A DNA stretch of 64,000 bases from Amoebophrya sp. A120. Taxonomy: Eukaryota > Sar > Dinophyceae > Syndiniales > Amoebophryaceae. Positions 41,756 to 52,753 of the stretch are shown one piece after another (positions within the stretch are counted from its first letter, which is position 1; every line of letters begins with the position of its first letter). The translations under genes and the position numbers were made by a program. The stretch is from assembly GCA_905178155.1 (NCBI GenBank), contig CAJINV010000013.1, positions 52,344 through 116,343 on the forward strand, in the 5' to 3' direction. The notes beneath the pieces were generated by a model that saw only the letters and a list, made by a program, of their open reading frames with translations, was not told the origin of the DNA and searched no databases.

Positions 41756-42625
41756 CTAGCAGGGTAATCGATGCAGCACGTGTGTACAATACAGTGTAGA
41801 TTTGCTGTGCGTTTTTTTCTCCTCTCTTATCAGGCGAAGATAATTTTCAGCATTTGTGTACCTACTAGTGACCGACCAAGATACCTCCGGTACTGAACTT
41901 TTGCGACTTCGCTCAAAATTAGACCACTCGCCGCTTGTCCTCGTACACCTGTTTTGCGCCAGCTCCGTGCAGTGCATCAACGAGAATCCGGTCAGGTTTC
42001 CGATTTCGAGCGGTTCACCGCAGAGATTGAAAAACGCTTCCTGAATCTTGGTGGAACTCCGCACCGCCTTTGGAAACAGAAAATACACTTCGGCGCCCCA
42101 GTCGGTCCCCGCGAGCGTTTCTAACGCGTAGGCTTCAGCGTCCGGCAATGTTGAGTAAAAGGGCGAAGACTCGTCATTCACATCCATGTGGAAAAAGAAC
42201 GTAAAGCAGAGTCCTTGGCTAGTCGAGAGTCCGGTCAGAATGGTCTCGCGCTCCAGATTTCGCCCGCGCTCGGTGACAGCTTCCACGTAGAATTCGCATT
42301 GAACAAGCGGATCCTGTTGCATCGTCGATGGAAAGCAAGAAAGGCTGTATGGTAGTGCGTGCTGATTGGGAAGTCCGTACCTTTGGCGCAGGTTTTTCAA
42401 AGTGCAATACACGATTGACTGAACGTGATACAGCGACGCAGGAATGTGCGAGTAGTTTGCAACCCCGAGGCGAAGCGCGGCTTCCAACAAAGGCGGGTCC
42501 GTGCAGGGGTTGGCCTCTGTGTACTGCCAGTACCGAAAGAGGCTGCAATCTACATCGTTTCTGTGCGTATTTCCTGACAGTTCCGCAATCTCCTGTGCTC
42601 GCGACAGAAACATTAACCGCGCCAA
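41756..42625 (-). CDS. B2 partner protein, about 289 aa
   Basis: Second copy of the unknown-family partner (see 36617-37528), collinear with it. The head of the open frame is TTG; the first ATG is four codons in, and splicing from upstream cannot be excluded. Conserved blocks are the same, including GDPLVQ-like QQDPLVQCEFYVEAVT and AEVYFLFPKAVRSSTKIQEAFF. The last 30 residues differ. It follows the B2 DUF4116 gene by about 200 bp. Confidence 0.6.
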   Translation of the reverse strand: MARLMFLSRAQEIAELSGNTHRNDVDCSLFRYWQYTEANPCTDPPLLEAALRLGVANYSHIPASLYHVQSIVYCTLKNLRQRYGLPNQHALPYSLSCFPSTMQQDPLVQCEFYVEAVTERGRNLERETILTGLSTSQGLCFTFFFHMDVNDESSPFYSTLPDAEAYALETLAGTDWGAEVYFLFPKAVRSSTKIQEAFFNLCGEPLEIGNLTGFSLMHCTELAQNRCTRTSGEWSNFERSRKSSVPEVSWSVTSRYTNAENYLRLIREEKKTHSKSTLYCTHVLHRLPC

Positions 42626-42827
42626 GTCTCTATGAAGGACAAGACGACCACCCTCTCATCACAATGTGTTGTTGCCACCGAAGTCATTATTTCGACATGC
42701 CTGTGAAAAAATATCAAAAGAGAACGAGGAATAAACATATAATTTCGATCAACATTATCACTCATGATGACTGCAGTCGGTATGTAACCTGTTGTAACTG
42801 CAAACAATGTCTGCGAAGCCTCAATAC

Positions 42828-45263
42828 TTATGATGCATGAGTGGCCGACTTCTGCGGGTATTCGGGATCCATCTGCAGCTCCTCGCTTGCGTGGTCGAGA
42901 AGGCCGCCAGATTTGAGAGCCACTTGCACAAGCTTTTTGGAGTTCTTGTGGATAGGTTCCACGAATTCTAACGCTCTCCCGTTGGCAGCGACCGCAGCTT
43001 CCACAACAGAATCATCACACTTGAGCTCCTGCGAAGCAAATTGCAGCAGACACGGGTGCGCTTGCAGAGCTCGGACAGACAACTCTTGTTCCGGCGGGTT
43101 CCCGTGTAGTAGAACGTCCTGGACGCTCGACTTGTCCGCATTCCAAAAAACCGCGGCGCAAGCATCTTCCATCAGCGACACCACAAATTCCGGGTCTGAG
43201 CGAAGCTCATCCGCAGCGAATAGAAGAGAGTCATGGTTCTGAGCAACTGCTTCTCGAACGATGTCGCCATCACGCCGAAGTCGCAGGCTTGCGTGTTCCA
43301 GTGAAAGCCCATTCAGCTGAACACACCGGCGCACGATGTGCTCATCATCACGGACACCGTCGTCAGGAGAGTCTTGCAGAATCAAGGCGGCTAGATCCTC
43401 GGACACAGAACCTACTTCATCTTCTTGCAGGTGGTCGAAGCAGCGCGCAAGGGCTTCGCTGCGACGCCCGAAATCGGTCATCGGATAGTCATGCAGTTGC
43501 TCCCGGCAAACTGCATTGCAGATGTGCTCACCGTCTCCGCAAAAGTCGGACACGTGGATGTAGCGTTGCAACAAACAAACCGACCGCCGGGTGGCAGTAT
43601 TGTGCCTATACCAACTCGCGCTTCTTGCTTCATATGTGCTTTTCGTCTGCGTGAGTAAGCACGTTGAGCAAGCGCAGCTGCTTCGGACGGAAGCGACAGG
43701 CCCATTCCTTGCACTCTCAAAGTTCGTGGATGGGCGAAGAGGTGAGCACCAAGACGGTGTATCGTTCCGGTCCGATCTCCGTCTCTTCGTTTCGCGCAAC
43801 GGATCACAATGCCAGTCAGTTCTCAACATGGGACTCGGGCCGTTTAGAATCTTCAACAAAAGCTGAGCGTCGTTCCGCAGCTTCTTGTCGGTGACGAATC
43901 GTATTGCGTAAGGATTCTGTTCCACAGCCAGCTCTACAATCGGCGCGTCCACGAGAGTGGAAGAAGCATATTTCAATGCTAGCCCGTTCGACTGGACGGC
44001 GCTTTTCAGCAAGTCCTTGGTTTGCAGGGTTGGAGGGCAAAACTTCAAAGCTGGGACGCCGTCAGCTGTCGCCGCGGATGCGAAGACTTCTGCAGACAGA
44101 AGTTTTTCGGCCGGAACGTATCGGAGGACCCACGGTTTGTGTTCGACGGCTAATTGGACAAGATCGAGCTGCTGTCGAAGCTGACCACGAAGGTACTTGT
44201 AGGCCCACCCATTATTTGCGATGGCAGAACGAGCGATGTCCAGATGCTCGAGCGACGAGCGAATCTTCAGGCTCGCAAAGCGCAAAGCCCGCCAGTCTGC
44301 GGCAACGGCAATTCTGACAAGTTCCGCGTCTTTTCGAAGATCTGCCGTTACATAGCGCAGCGCTAACCCATTGATTCCGCACGCAAGAATGCTGAGTTGC
44401 TTGTCCGTACGAAAGAGGGCTGCATCGGTAGCCATCTGGATCAGCTTCGGATTTGAGCGAGGACTCCAAAGCATTGACGATTCCATGATGATTCTCACAA
44501 GCTCTTCGCGAAACTCGAAATCACATACGCCGAAGGTCGTCTCAATGCCCTGGGGGTACATGTTCTTTATTCTTTTTAGTAGGCATCTTCTTCCTTGAGA
44601 GCCACTCAGGCAACAGCATCGGCCGAACGGGGACCGGCCGTCTATCTGGTGCGGCAAGTCACGACTGTCCCAGCTGTTGTCTGCGACCTCATCATGTGCG
44701 ACAATCGAGATATCGCTTGCAGCGCAGTTGGTCGAAGGATGGGCGGCACCTCGGAAGTCCAAATCTTCTTCGGATACATCCCTTAAGTTTTGTCGGGCAT
44801 AGTCGAGCGCCTCCTGTGCGCGACCATCAAAAACAACTTGAATCTCGGTAATACCCTCCTCAGAATCTGTACCGTGAAGCGGAACGGAAAAGCGCCCATC
44901 CCAGACAATGCATGCGCCGTCATCTTCGGACTTCCCCAGAGCAATGCGTGCGAACTCCTCGGATGGATACTCTGTTCCAGTACATGTGCTCGAATTCCGT
45001 GTGCATATCTCCGCTACTAGCTTCTCCTGAATAACAGCTCCCTGTCCCGCGAAGCTGCAAGCAGCCCGCCCCAGCGTATCGACAAGGTGGTCCTTTACTT
45101 CTCGCAGTAGAACGTGGTCGCGAGCTGCAGGTACAAAAAAACTGCTCAGATGGTTTCCGCCACGATCTGTAATCCTTATCTGATGAGCATGAGGCGACAA
45201 GTCGCAACGGCCTTCGACTTCAGGATCGCCACTGCCTCGGTCGTGCTCTGTGACTCCAGACAT
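42828..45263 (-). CDS. B2 DUF4116 repeat protein, 811 aa
   Basis: Intact ORF from ATG 45263. The layout follows B1: a weak ubiquitin-like N-terminus (HQIRITDRGGNHLSSF, LLREVKDHLVD, FAGQGAVIQEKLV), an ITEIQVVFDGRAQEALDYA block, a DUF4116 array (roughly 265-475) with units such as LVQLAVEHKPWVLRYV and IVELAVEQNPYAIRFV, a Cys/His linker (CACSTCLL, GEHICNAVCREQLH) and a second array. Compared with B1 it is shorter in the N-terminal third and has diverged clearly, so the B duplication is older than the A1/A3 one. Role unknown; probably a repeat scaffold. Confidence 0.83.
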   Translation of the reverse strand: MSGVTEHDRGSGDPEVEGRCDLSPHAHQIRITDRGGNHLSSFFVPAARDHVLLREVKDHLVDTLGRAACSFAGQGAVIQEKLVAEICTRNSSTCTGTEYPSEEFARIALGKSEDDGACIVWDGRFSVPLHGTDSEEGITEIQVVFDGRAQEALDYARQNLRDVSEEDLDFRGAAHPSTNCAASDISIVAHDEVADNSWDSRDLPHQIDGRSPFGRCCCLSGSQGRRCLLKRIKNMYPQGIETTFGVCDFEFREELVRIIMESSMLWSPRSNPKLIQMATDAALFRTDKQLSILACGINGLALRYVTADLRKDAELVRIAVAADWRALRFASLKIRSSLEHLDIARSAIANNGWAYKYLRGQLRQQLDLVQLAVEHKPWVLRYVPAEKLLSAEVFASAATADGVPALKFCPPTLQTKDLLKSAVQSNGLALKYASSTLVDAPIVELAVEQNPYAIRFVTDKKLRNDAQLLLKILNGPSPMLRTDWHCDPLRETKRRRSDRNDTPSWCSPLRPSTNFESARNGPVASVRSSCACSTCLLTQTKSTYEARSASWYRHNTATRRSVCLLQRYIHVSDFCGDGEHICNAVCREQLHDYPMTDFGRRSEALARCFDHLQEDEVGSVSEDLAALILQDSPDDGVRDDEHIVRRCVQLNGLSLEHASLRLRRDGDIVREAVAQNHDSLLFAADELRSDPEFVVSLMEDACAAVFWNADKSSVQDVLLHGNPPEQELSVRALQAHPCLLQFASQELKCDDSVVEAAVAANGRALEFVEPIHKNSKKLVQVALKSGGLLDHASEELQMDPEYPQKSATHAS

Positions 45264-45327
45264 TATTTGCCAGTATCATCAACATTTCCAGCAGCGAAAC
45301 TGGTAAGGTGAAGGCGCTCTTGTGGTT

Positions 45328-45768
45328 CTACTGAGCAAGGTCTTCCCTTAAGCTCGCTGTTGCATTATATCTTTGATAAGATGCGCATGCGCACTTTTTT
45401 TTCTCACCCCACATAGCACGAGAAAGAGCAACGGAAAAATAATATGCTGAGTCTAAACACGCGAGCTGTCCTGCGCCTTTCGGATTGACGTATCGGGCAG
45501 TCGGTTGAAGAACAAAAATATAAGAAAAATATTCTATCTGCCATCCTAAACTCATGACGATCGGAGAAAGATCAAAGACAAGCACCCCAAGAAGACTTTT
45601 TGAGGCCACACTATATCGCGTGGTGCACTTCCATACATGTGAGAGTGAGTCATGAAGATAACAGAACCAGGCAGGCGCAGGTGGAAAAGCGGCGGGACCT
45701 GAAATACCGTGCAATAATTGCAAAAATTTCAAGAGTGTTTTTTTCCTACTTATCCAAACCCCCTCCAC
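45328..45768 (-). CDS. Conserved small ORF upstream of B2
   Basis: Counterpart of 34137-34628; alike over the last 120 codons with only in-frame length changes. It lacks an ATG at the head (GTG where the other copy has ATG upstream), so its status is less sure. It contains the same hydrophobic stretch. Confidence 0.3.
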   Translation of the reverse strand: MEGVWISRKKTLLKFLQLLHGISGPAAFPPAPAWFCYLHDSLSHVWKCTTRYSVASKSLLGVLVFDLSPIVMSLGWQIEYFSYIFVLQPTARYVNPKGAGQLACLDSAYYFSVALSRAMWGEKKKCACASYQRYNATASLREDLAQ

Positions 45769-46319
45769 AACGCGAAAGTAATCATATCGCTGCGAGCAGC
45801 AGAGATGTTGTAGAGATCTTCCTTGTGATCACGAACTACCAGAAACAGCTATAAGCATCCATTCTTCTGCAACAAAATGCCGAACGTTTGTGCATGCGGC
45901 AACTGATCACGCGATCAACGTGCCTGCTCCCGTAACTCAGTATTTTGTCGCTGACAGCAACAAAACTGCATCTGCGATGCAATTTTGTCTCGTTCGTTGT
46001 GTAACTTCGGAGAGCGCTTTGATTATCTGGAGCAGCCTATGATTGACATCACAAAAATTGATGATCCTGATCTTGGCGCGGACAGCTCCAGACTGCGCCG
46101 TGGATACCCAAGTTAGTACGTGCTATTTTTCGCGGAGGAAGCTCTCCTTTATTCCGTGTCCGATGGATCTTTGATGATGCGAAGCCATTGCAGATGACAG
46201 CGAAGTTAAGTATCTTCGGACGTTGTATCGAGCACCGGATCAGCTTCAGAAGAGATCATCTCCTACACCTGTGACGCCTGAACACTGTGAAAACGCTGCA
46301 GCATACGACAACAAGGCAT

Positions 46320-46890
46320 CAAAGGAGCTCAAGAACCACGAATTCACCTGCCGGCGCGTGAAGGGGATTGGACTACTAAGTCAGATTTCAATCCATATTC
46401 AGAGCCAGTGGAAGAAAATTTCCGGATTCAGGGTACACTTCCTGGACTCACACTTCATCTTTCAAAACGTGATATCTTCATCTTTGATGTACGTAGTGCA
46501 CGATCCCAAAGTCAAGCTGTGGCTATAGGCCTCTCACATTTTCCACGGACTGCTATTACCTGTTATAAAAAATAGCTGGTCACAATAATCAGTTTGCCAG
46601 AGCAAATTAGAGAATTTTCCACGTCTGGCTGGCACTTTCTCTCGCATGGAGTGGCTGGACGAGAAGCCAATTGCAAGAGGGGCAGTTCCCTTTTTGCCGT
46701 ACACTTTCTCTAGAAACGAGCCAGGATCGACTCAAATGAGCGTTATTGAATTGCAGTACTGTTATTTGTCATCTCTACAATGGAAAATACGTCAAAGTGT
46801 AAGGCTCCCAAAGTTTTCCGAAGTGTAGTCCTGGATTACGGTTGCTTAAGTACTTACACACGGAGAGCTGGATTAACCGATCGCGGCTCA
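46320..46890. repeat. Cassette A2 3' flank
   Basis: Diverged copy of 29930-30530, with the same landmarks in order, ending at the stop of the A2 small ORF. Together with 45267-46260 it shows that A2 and B2 abut directly, with the flank of one running into the upstream region of the other. Confidence 0.7.
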
Positions 46891-47443
46891 CTGTAAATCA
46901 GAGGCGCGTCATCTGGACTTGCAGTGCGAAGCGGCAATGCTTGTCCTTCCAATTCACATGCCCCCACTTCTCGCGATGAAGCTGTAAAATCTCCGGGTGC
47001 TGCTGCATTTCCTTCGATGCAAAGGCGATGGCGGACATAGGCAGGATCATCCCCCCAAGGATCACCCCCCTCAAGATGCAGGGGGGGGCGAGGGGGCCCA
47101 GGGGGTGGGCCGGGGGCAGGAAGGTAGGGGGCAACGAGCGTGCGAGGCCGGGGGCAGGCAGACCGAGGGCAGGGCGGGGCGGCGTTGGTATTTGCTGGAA
47201 GGCCTTCGAACAGGTTTCCTGGCTCAAGATGTGCTACAGCCAGGCGGGCGAGGAAGCCCGGGAGCGCCTGGCGCCTCGCCCCCGCCCCGAGGCAACAAAG
47301 GCGGCACAATGAGCGCGTCCCCCCGAGCGGGGTCACGGCAAACCAACGAAGGGGGAAAGGGGAGGGGAAGCAAACACAGGGGGGGCGAGGGCGGCAAGGC
47401 GATGCGTGCCGCCAAACCGGAACAGGAAGGGGCAAAAGGGAAT

Positions 47444-47479
47444 CGTCTGGGCCAGCCGTCGCGACGGCTGGCCCAGACG
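47444..47479. repeat. 36-bp perfect palindrome
   Basis: Starts CGTCTGGGCC and ends GGCCCAGACG; each half is the exact reverse complement of the other. It is preceded by GAAT-like AAT and followed by ACACCGCCGAAACCCTAAG. The same arrangement recurs at 63396. Confidence 0.95.
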
Positions 47480-47489
47480 ACACCGCCGA

Positions 47490-47524
47490 AACCCTAAGCC
47501 CTAAGCCCTAAAACCTAAACCCTA
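47490..47524. repeat. Telomere-like CCCTAA repeats
   Basis: Degenerate tandem CCCTAAG/CCCTAAA units, about four, within the inserted element. They resemble the TTTAGGG telomere repeat but are internal to the chromosome. Confidence 0.8.
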
Positions 47525-48282
47525 TGCCCTTGAGGGGGGTGATCTTGAAAACTTGAGGGGGGTGATCTTATCTTGAGGGGGATGATCCGGCCTACGTCCG
47601 GCGATGGCGAATGGATAACGGGGAACCGCGAGAAGTACATAATCCTTTCGGTTACGCTGCTCCGCTCGTTGCAAACACCACAGCCCCATCGGGAATGGAC
47701 TGTTCCGAAGTGCCCAACATATGACTTCGTGATCACTCTGCAGTTCTGTGGGAAGAATGTCGAATAAAGTTCCGCAGTTCTTGAGCGCCTCAAATACAAG
47801 TGCGCGGTCCCACTCGCACAACTGCAAGGCCTTCTCAACGAAATACTCGGAACGCCGGAGCCCGTTCAGGATAGCGCGTCGTGCGAGATTTTTTTGTTCG
47901 TCGGGGGACATCGTCTTTCCTAGAATGTGGAAATTGATGGAGCCGTACGCATTGCCATGTCTGTATGGAAAAAGAAAGACCTTGAGCTCTATGCTACATT
48001 GATTGTCAGACCTCTCGATGCGCATATGATTGTTGATCCGGTCTGGCTAAAGACAGAACTTTCCTTGCGAGAGCCCTCTTTCCCCGCACAGAAGAACTGC
48101 TGCTCAAGAACGATGAATGTTGTGCCCCCGTTTTGTCTACAAATTTTTGAAATTAATTAATAGATACGAAATAAAAATTATTGAGGGACGAAGCCTGCGC
48201 TCTTCATGGCAGTCCACTCTGCAGCCTACACTAGACTTTACTGCAGCCTATACAAGCCCATGCACTTTGTACAGCTTTGAAT

Positions 48283-51200
48283 TCAGGACTTTTCTCTGTT
48301 TGATAAATTTGACACCGCCAAGGCCGCTATTTCCGCATTGGCGCGCAAATTTCCCGGTGCTGAAGAAAGAGACATCCCATTCCTCTGAACTGCAGCCCGT
48401 ACCACGGCGTCGTCCGCTCGCAAAGTCCTTTTTAGACGCCCGAGAATCAGGGGCAGGTCCGTGTTTTTCAGTTCGTGTGAAACAGCTGCGACTGCAATAT
48501 CTTTGTCGGACTTCATGCGACTGCTGCAATACCTGATTGCGTCTCCGTCACGAGTGAGCACCTCCAGTAGAAGCTGCCGATTCTGTCGAAATTCTCGCGG
48601 CAGCAAGCGGACAGCTTTTGGGTACTGCTTCACGAAGTGTGTGGCTAATTCCGGGCAACCCCCATAAAAGGCTGCGCGTACGTTTTTTTCGGCGTGAGAC
48701 AGGATAAGCTCCGCTTCTTCGAAGCACATGTCGATGTCACTCTCGAGAAGTACTTTTCGCAAAAAATCAATATTAGACCGGAGCTGCTTTCCTGCGTACT
48801 GAAAGGGACAGGACGCAGAGAAGTTGCTGTCGTCCTCGCGCTTCCACATCCTCCAGCTGATACCGTCATAATTTTCCACTTGAACACCCTTGCAAAATTG
48901 CCGAATTGCCAGTAGAACGAGACCACTGTCGCGTCTCAGTCTCGCACTTGCAAACTCTAGCGCCGCCGGGGTGTGCTCGACGCAAAGCGCTACCAGTTCG
49001 TTGTTGTCTTGTAAGCCGGGGCTAGCACCATGCAATACTTCTAGTCCGAGGGGTCGAGGGCCATCATGTCGGTCAAAACCCGCGCTATTGTTCGGCGGGA
49101 AGTTGTGTCGGTCTTCATCTCCCACCAACTAAAACGATGAAAAATGTTCCACCATCGAGTCCCCATCCCCTTCGAATGATATCCGTGGCGCAACGCATGT
49201 AGCCTTGACACAACCAGTACTGAAACGAAAAGAGTTGGCGACACTGCACGATCGCGCCGTGATGAGTGCTCTATGGAAGCATGTTGCACTTTAATTAATC
49301 ATGCGCGTATCTGAATATTTATTCAAGGACTAGAGTCCTCCTCATGCCCTCGGTCTCTCTTCTGTTTGCAGCTACGGACCGTACCCGTAGAAATATTTAT
49401 AAATAAGTAAATCATACATAATAAAGTAAGGCTCGCTCGGTCGGATGCGCCGTTGGAGGAAATTAAGTACAAGTGGAATTGCGTGGGTGTTCAACGGCGG
49501 AAGGTCTTCACCAACATACGGCTCGTTCGGCAGGCTGCACTGCCACGGGCAAACCGGTCCCATCGCCTCTGCCAGCTTCAGTGTCATCTAATTCGCCGCC
49601 TACTAATTCGCGCGCATCCCTGTTGAAGAGCAAATCGTGATCCCTGCACCTGCAGTCACAGTGATGCTCTACGAGCCCGCGGAACTCCACATGCTTGAGA
49701 TGCCGTCCGTCACGCTGCAAAAATTCTTCTTGTGGCTCGCCGGTACTATAGCTGAAATAAAAATTATTCATCCCGTAGAAAAAATTCTGACCGTTTGTGT
49801 CTGCATGTGTGCGACGTTCGGCTTCGGTCTTCTTGAGATGCATCTTCATGGTGGCTCGAAGTAGCTGGAGATCAGTTCTGCGCAGTCGGGTCTGCAAGTA
49901 GCGGACCGCATAAGGGTTGTTTCGAATGGCAAGCTGCGCGATCTCTCGATCGGCTCGCAGATCCTCGGAGGCAAATCTAATTGCTAAACCGTTGCTCTGC
50001 ACTGCCATCCTCACCAGCTTCGTGCAGGCTCGCAGCCGCTTCGAAGCGTACTTGAGTGCAGGTAGACCATCGACGCTGGCGACGCAGGCCATGACTTTGT
50101 CGTCGTCCCAAAGCAATGTCGAGGAATACTGAATTGCCCAGGGCCTGCTCTTCACGCAGAGCTGCACCACAGGAGCGTCGTTTTGTGTTGTCTCGGAAAA
50201 GTATTTCAAGGCCCAACCGCATTGGTGCGCCGCAGATTCGATCATCTCTGGATCGCCCGAGGCTCGGACTGTTGGCGCTGCGTATTTCAGTGCTCGCCAA
50301 TCACACTTTACAGCAACACGCACTACCTCAATGTCATCACGAAGTGCAGGGTCGCAATATTTAAGCGCCAGCCCATTCGCGCGACATGCTACTAGGGCCA
50401 GATCTTTGTCAGAGTTGAACAGCCGAACGAAATCTTCGTTTAAACATCTCGGATCCTGGCCCGGTAAAAGACAAATCTGCATTCGAAGCTCGACAAACTT
50501 CTGCAAAAACGACAAGTTCCACCGATACTCAGGATACTTCAGTTGAATTACGCGGATGCAGTAGTCGGTGGCTTCATTGCCTAACTCGCGGATGCTGTCA
50601 GCGTCGTCCTCTTCTGCTGCAGCGCCGTGTAGATTGTTCGTTACGGCTCCTTCTTCATCATCAGACCAAAAAGCAGACTCTTCTAGAAAATCCCTCCCAA
50701 AGGTACCAAGAGCATGATGGAAGCAGTGCCAAGCTTCCCTCTCCAAGTAGTTGGAGATGGACACCAGAGCTTTCGACGGACGCTCGTCGAAGACGACAGT
50801 TACTATATCGACGTCGACTGGAATTGCGAGCCGAGGGTCGTACAAGAATTTTTCTTGTTCTTCCGCAGGATGCCCACGACGTTGCTCTTCCGCGTGTTCC
50901 GCTTCCGAGCGAGGCTCGAACGCTTCGATTGGTTGCTGCCTATCATAAGTACTGCCCCAGAAGTACATCTGGTCCTCCGCGGGGTGAGACGTTGCGGCTT
51001 CGACCATCTGCATAATCGCTCCCAGTCGGACCTCTGACACGATTGCGCTTTGGCTGCTGCGTCCAGCTTCGTGGAAAGACGCTGCTTCGGTTTCTGCGGC
51101 GCGGGCGGCACCGTGGCACGATAAGTCGTAGGATTTCTCTTGCGTCAGAGGTGTACATGTCTCCGGTCGTTGCTCACTTGATGTACTGAGTTCGCACACG

Positions 51201-51295
51201 GGGTCACCTGCAAGATTACAAACTCTGATCCGAGGGTATTCAGCTGCGCTATCAATGTGGTGCGAGTCAGAGTCCCTCAGTGACCAAATGCTCAT
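48283..51295 (-). CDS. A2 DUF4116 repeat protein, two exons, 873 aa
   Basis: Exon 1 is 51295-49520 (ATG start, 592 codons), ending at GCC before GTATGT. Exon 2 is 49128-48283 (281 codons plus stop), starting after TTTTTCATCGTTTTAG. The 391-bp intron is phase 0. The joined protein is collinear with A1: IRVCNLAGDPVCEL N-terminus, VDIVTVVFDERPSKAL block, first DUF4116 array, linker with VEHHCDCRCRDH, then the second array in exon 2. A1 and A3 have no intron at this place. It is more diverged from A1/A3 than they are from each other. Probably functional. Confidence 0.82.
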
Positions 51296-52750
51296 CTTCT
51301 GATGAAGGTGGTTAGAGGTCGCGCTGGTAGACCTTGCAAAAAATACGACTGCGCAAAATGCGAGAAATCATGAAGTGAGCGTAGGAGTTGCACCTGCTTC
51401 TGCTCGAACATAAGTGTGCTGAGAAGTAGGTGATTTGCAGAAATGTTTTACATGAAGCAGGGCTGAAACTGAGCTTGGAATTTCTAATCACGAAAATGTA
51501 CTTAGCAACAACTTCTAGGTAGAATACGCATTCGACCGCTGAAAACTTAGCAGCTGGAGGCAGGGCAGTTACTTACTTTGTCGTCTTCTGAAAGAAGCGA
51601 AAAAATTGGAAAAGGATTGGCTCTTGAGGGCACTTTTCTTGACTACAGCCGGCGGACCTCATGCCAGGAGAATGTCACGACTGATTCAATGGTCTGACAT
51701 CCATTTTCCCTTTCTACGTGCGCCTTCCATGAAAGATTGGCTTCAAAAATTTATCAACAGATAGAGGCCGAAAAAAATTGGTTAAATTCATTGAGCGAAA
51801 AGAGGTAAAACTTTCTTTCATGGATCTCGGCCTCACATCCTCCGGCTATTCCTGTTTTCAATAGCCACACTGCTAAAAAAGCCTGCTCCTCGATAATTGT
51901 AGAAATACGCCTTCCTCTATATTTTGTGTCATTCTGTGTTTCTGCGGGATTCAAATCCAATGATCCATGGTCTTTCTCACACAAGTAGGAGATGAACAAG
52001 CTACATGAGATTCACGACGAAGCGAGCACTGCTGAGCATGGGTTAAAATTGTTACAATTACAATATTGGTGCGAAGCGCGATAATTCTACTCAAGATGAC
52101 AAGTCTAATCGAGGAACTACACTGACTAGAACCTCCGGAGGTCAGAATATTTCGCTTTCACTCTTTTTCATTTTGCTTGCGTCGCCACTTCCACCAGATC
52201 ACATATATAACTGGCGTACTAGGTACTGAACAGCTGCTTGCTACGACGAGGGCACCTGAAAGAAGTGACAGTTTGGCTGCGCGTCAAAAATTCCTCATGG
52301 TTGATCTCCGGATGAAGCGTCAAAATCACTGGTAGTTGGTTTGCCCATACTTGTCCACGTCAAGATCTTGTTTTCTTAGGCGCCGAATCAAATTAGTATC
52401 ATGTTCCACGGGAGGCGCTGGCATAGAGAGAATGAGAAATGATCAGAAATACTGCTGCCTGTATGGACCACAGATGCTCAGATTTCAAGAAAACCACAGC
52501 AATAATTGTCCACAATTTGATATCCTGTATGTCCACAATTCCGTTTTTGCTGTATATTTTCACTGGAAACGAGCCAGGATCAACACAAGTGCGCTATTGA
52601 GTTGCAGTGCTGTTGTTTGTCACCTCTACAATAAAAAGTACTTCCGTCAGAGTGTAAGGCTCCAAAAGTTTTTCGAAGTGTCGTCCTGGTTTAACGTTGC
52701 TTACTGACACGCGGACAGCTGGATTTGATTAACCGATCGCGGCTCACTGT
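51296..52750. other. Spacer between A2 and A3
   Basis: No supported gene. From about 52540 it becomes the 3' flank of cassette A3, matching 30320-30530 and 46690-46890. The remainder is AT-rich with small unsupported frames. Confidence 0.5.
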
Positions 52751-52753
52751 AAA

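Larger units (their letters stand above)
47033..47599. mobile_element. 567-bp inverted-repeat element with 9-bp target duplication
   Basis: Flanked by GGCGATGGC on both sides. Ends are inverted repeats: GGACATAGGCAGGATCATCC on the left and, reversed, GGACGTAGGCCGGATCATCC on the right, about 24 of 26 bases matching, followed by subterminal GATCACCCCCCTCAAG copies on both sides. There is no coding capacity I trust. The interior is G-rich, with a 36-bp palindrome and CCCTAA-type repeats near the right end. The 9-bp duplication is typical of Mutator-like transposons, but I do not recognise the family; it would be a non-autonomous member. Confidence 0.85.
46898..48025 (-). pseudogene. A2 small DUF4116-like ORF, broken by an insertion
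   Basis: The frame from 48025 downward encodes the same protein as the A1 and A3 small ORFs up to RYPFAIA. It is then interrupted by the element at 47033-47599 and resumes with AIAFASKEMQ to the stop at 46898. A strong splice acceptor (CTTTCTTTTTCCATACAG) precedes HGNAYGS, the point where the A1/A3 frames also open, so the true exon probably starts at about 47963. Because the insertion brings a stop and no usable AG at its 3' side, the protein would be truncated. This copy is likely inactive unless splicing rescues it. Confidence 0.7.

Noticed and set aside
47033-47599. Insertion as an intron-forming (introner) element
   Set aside because: On the gene strand there is no AG at or near the 3' junction, so clean removal by splicing is unlikely.
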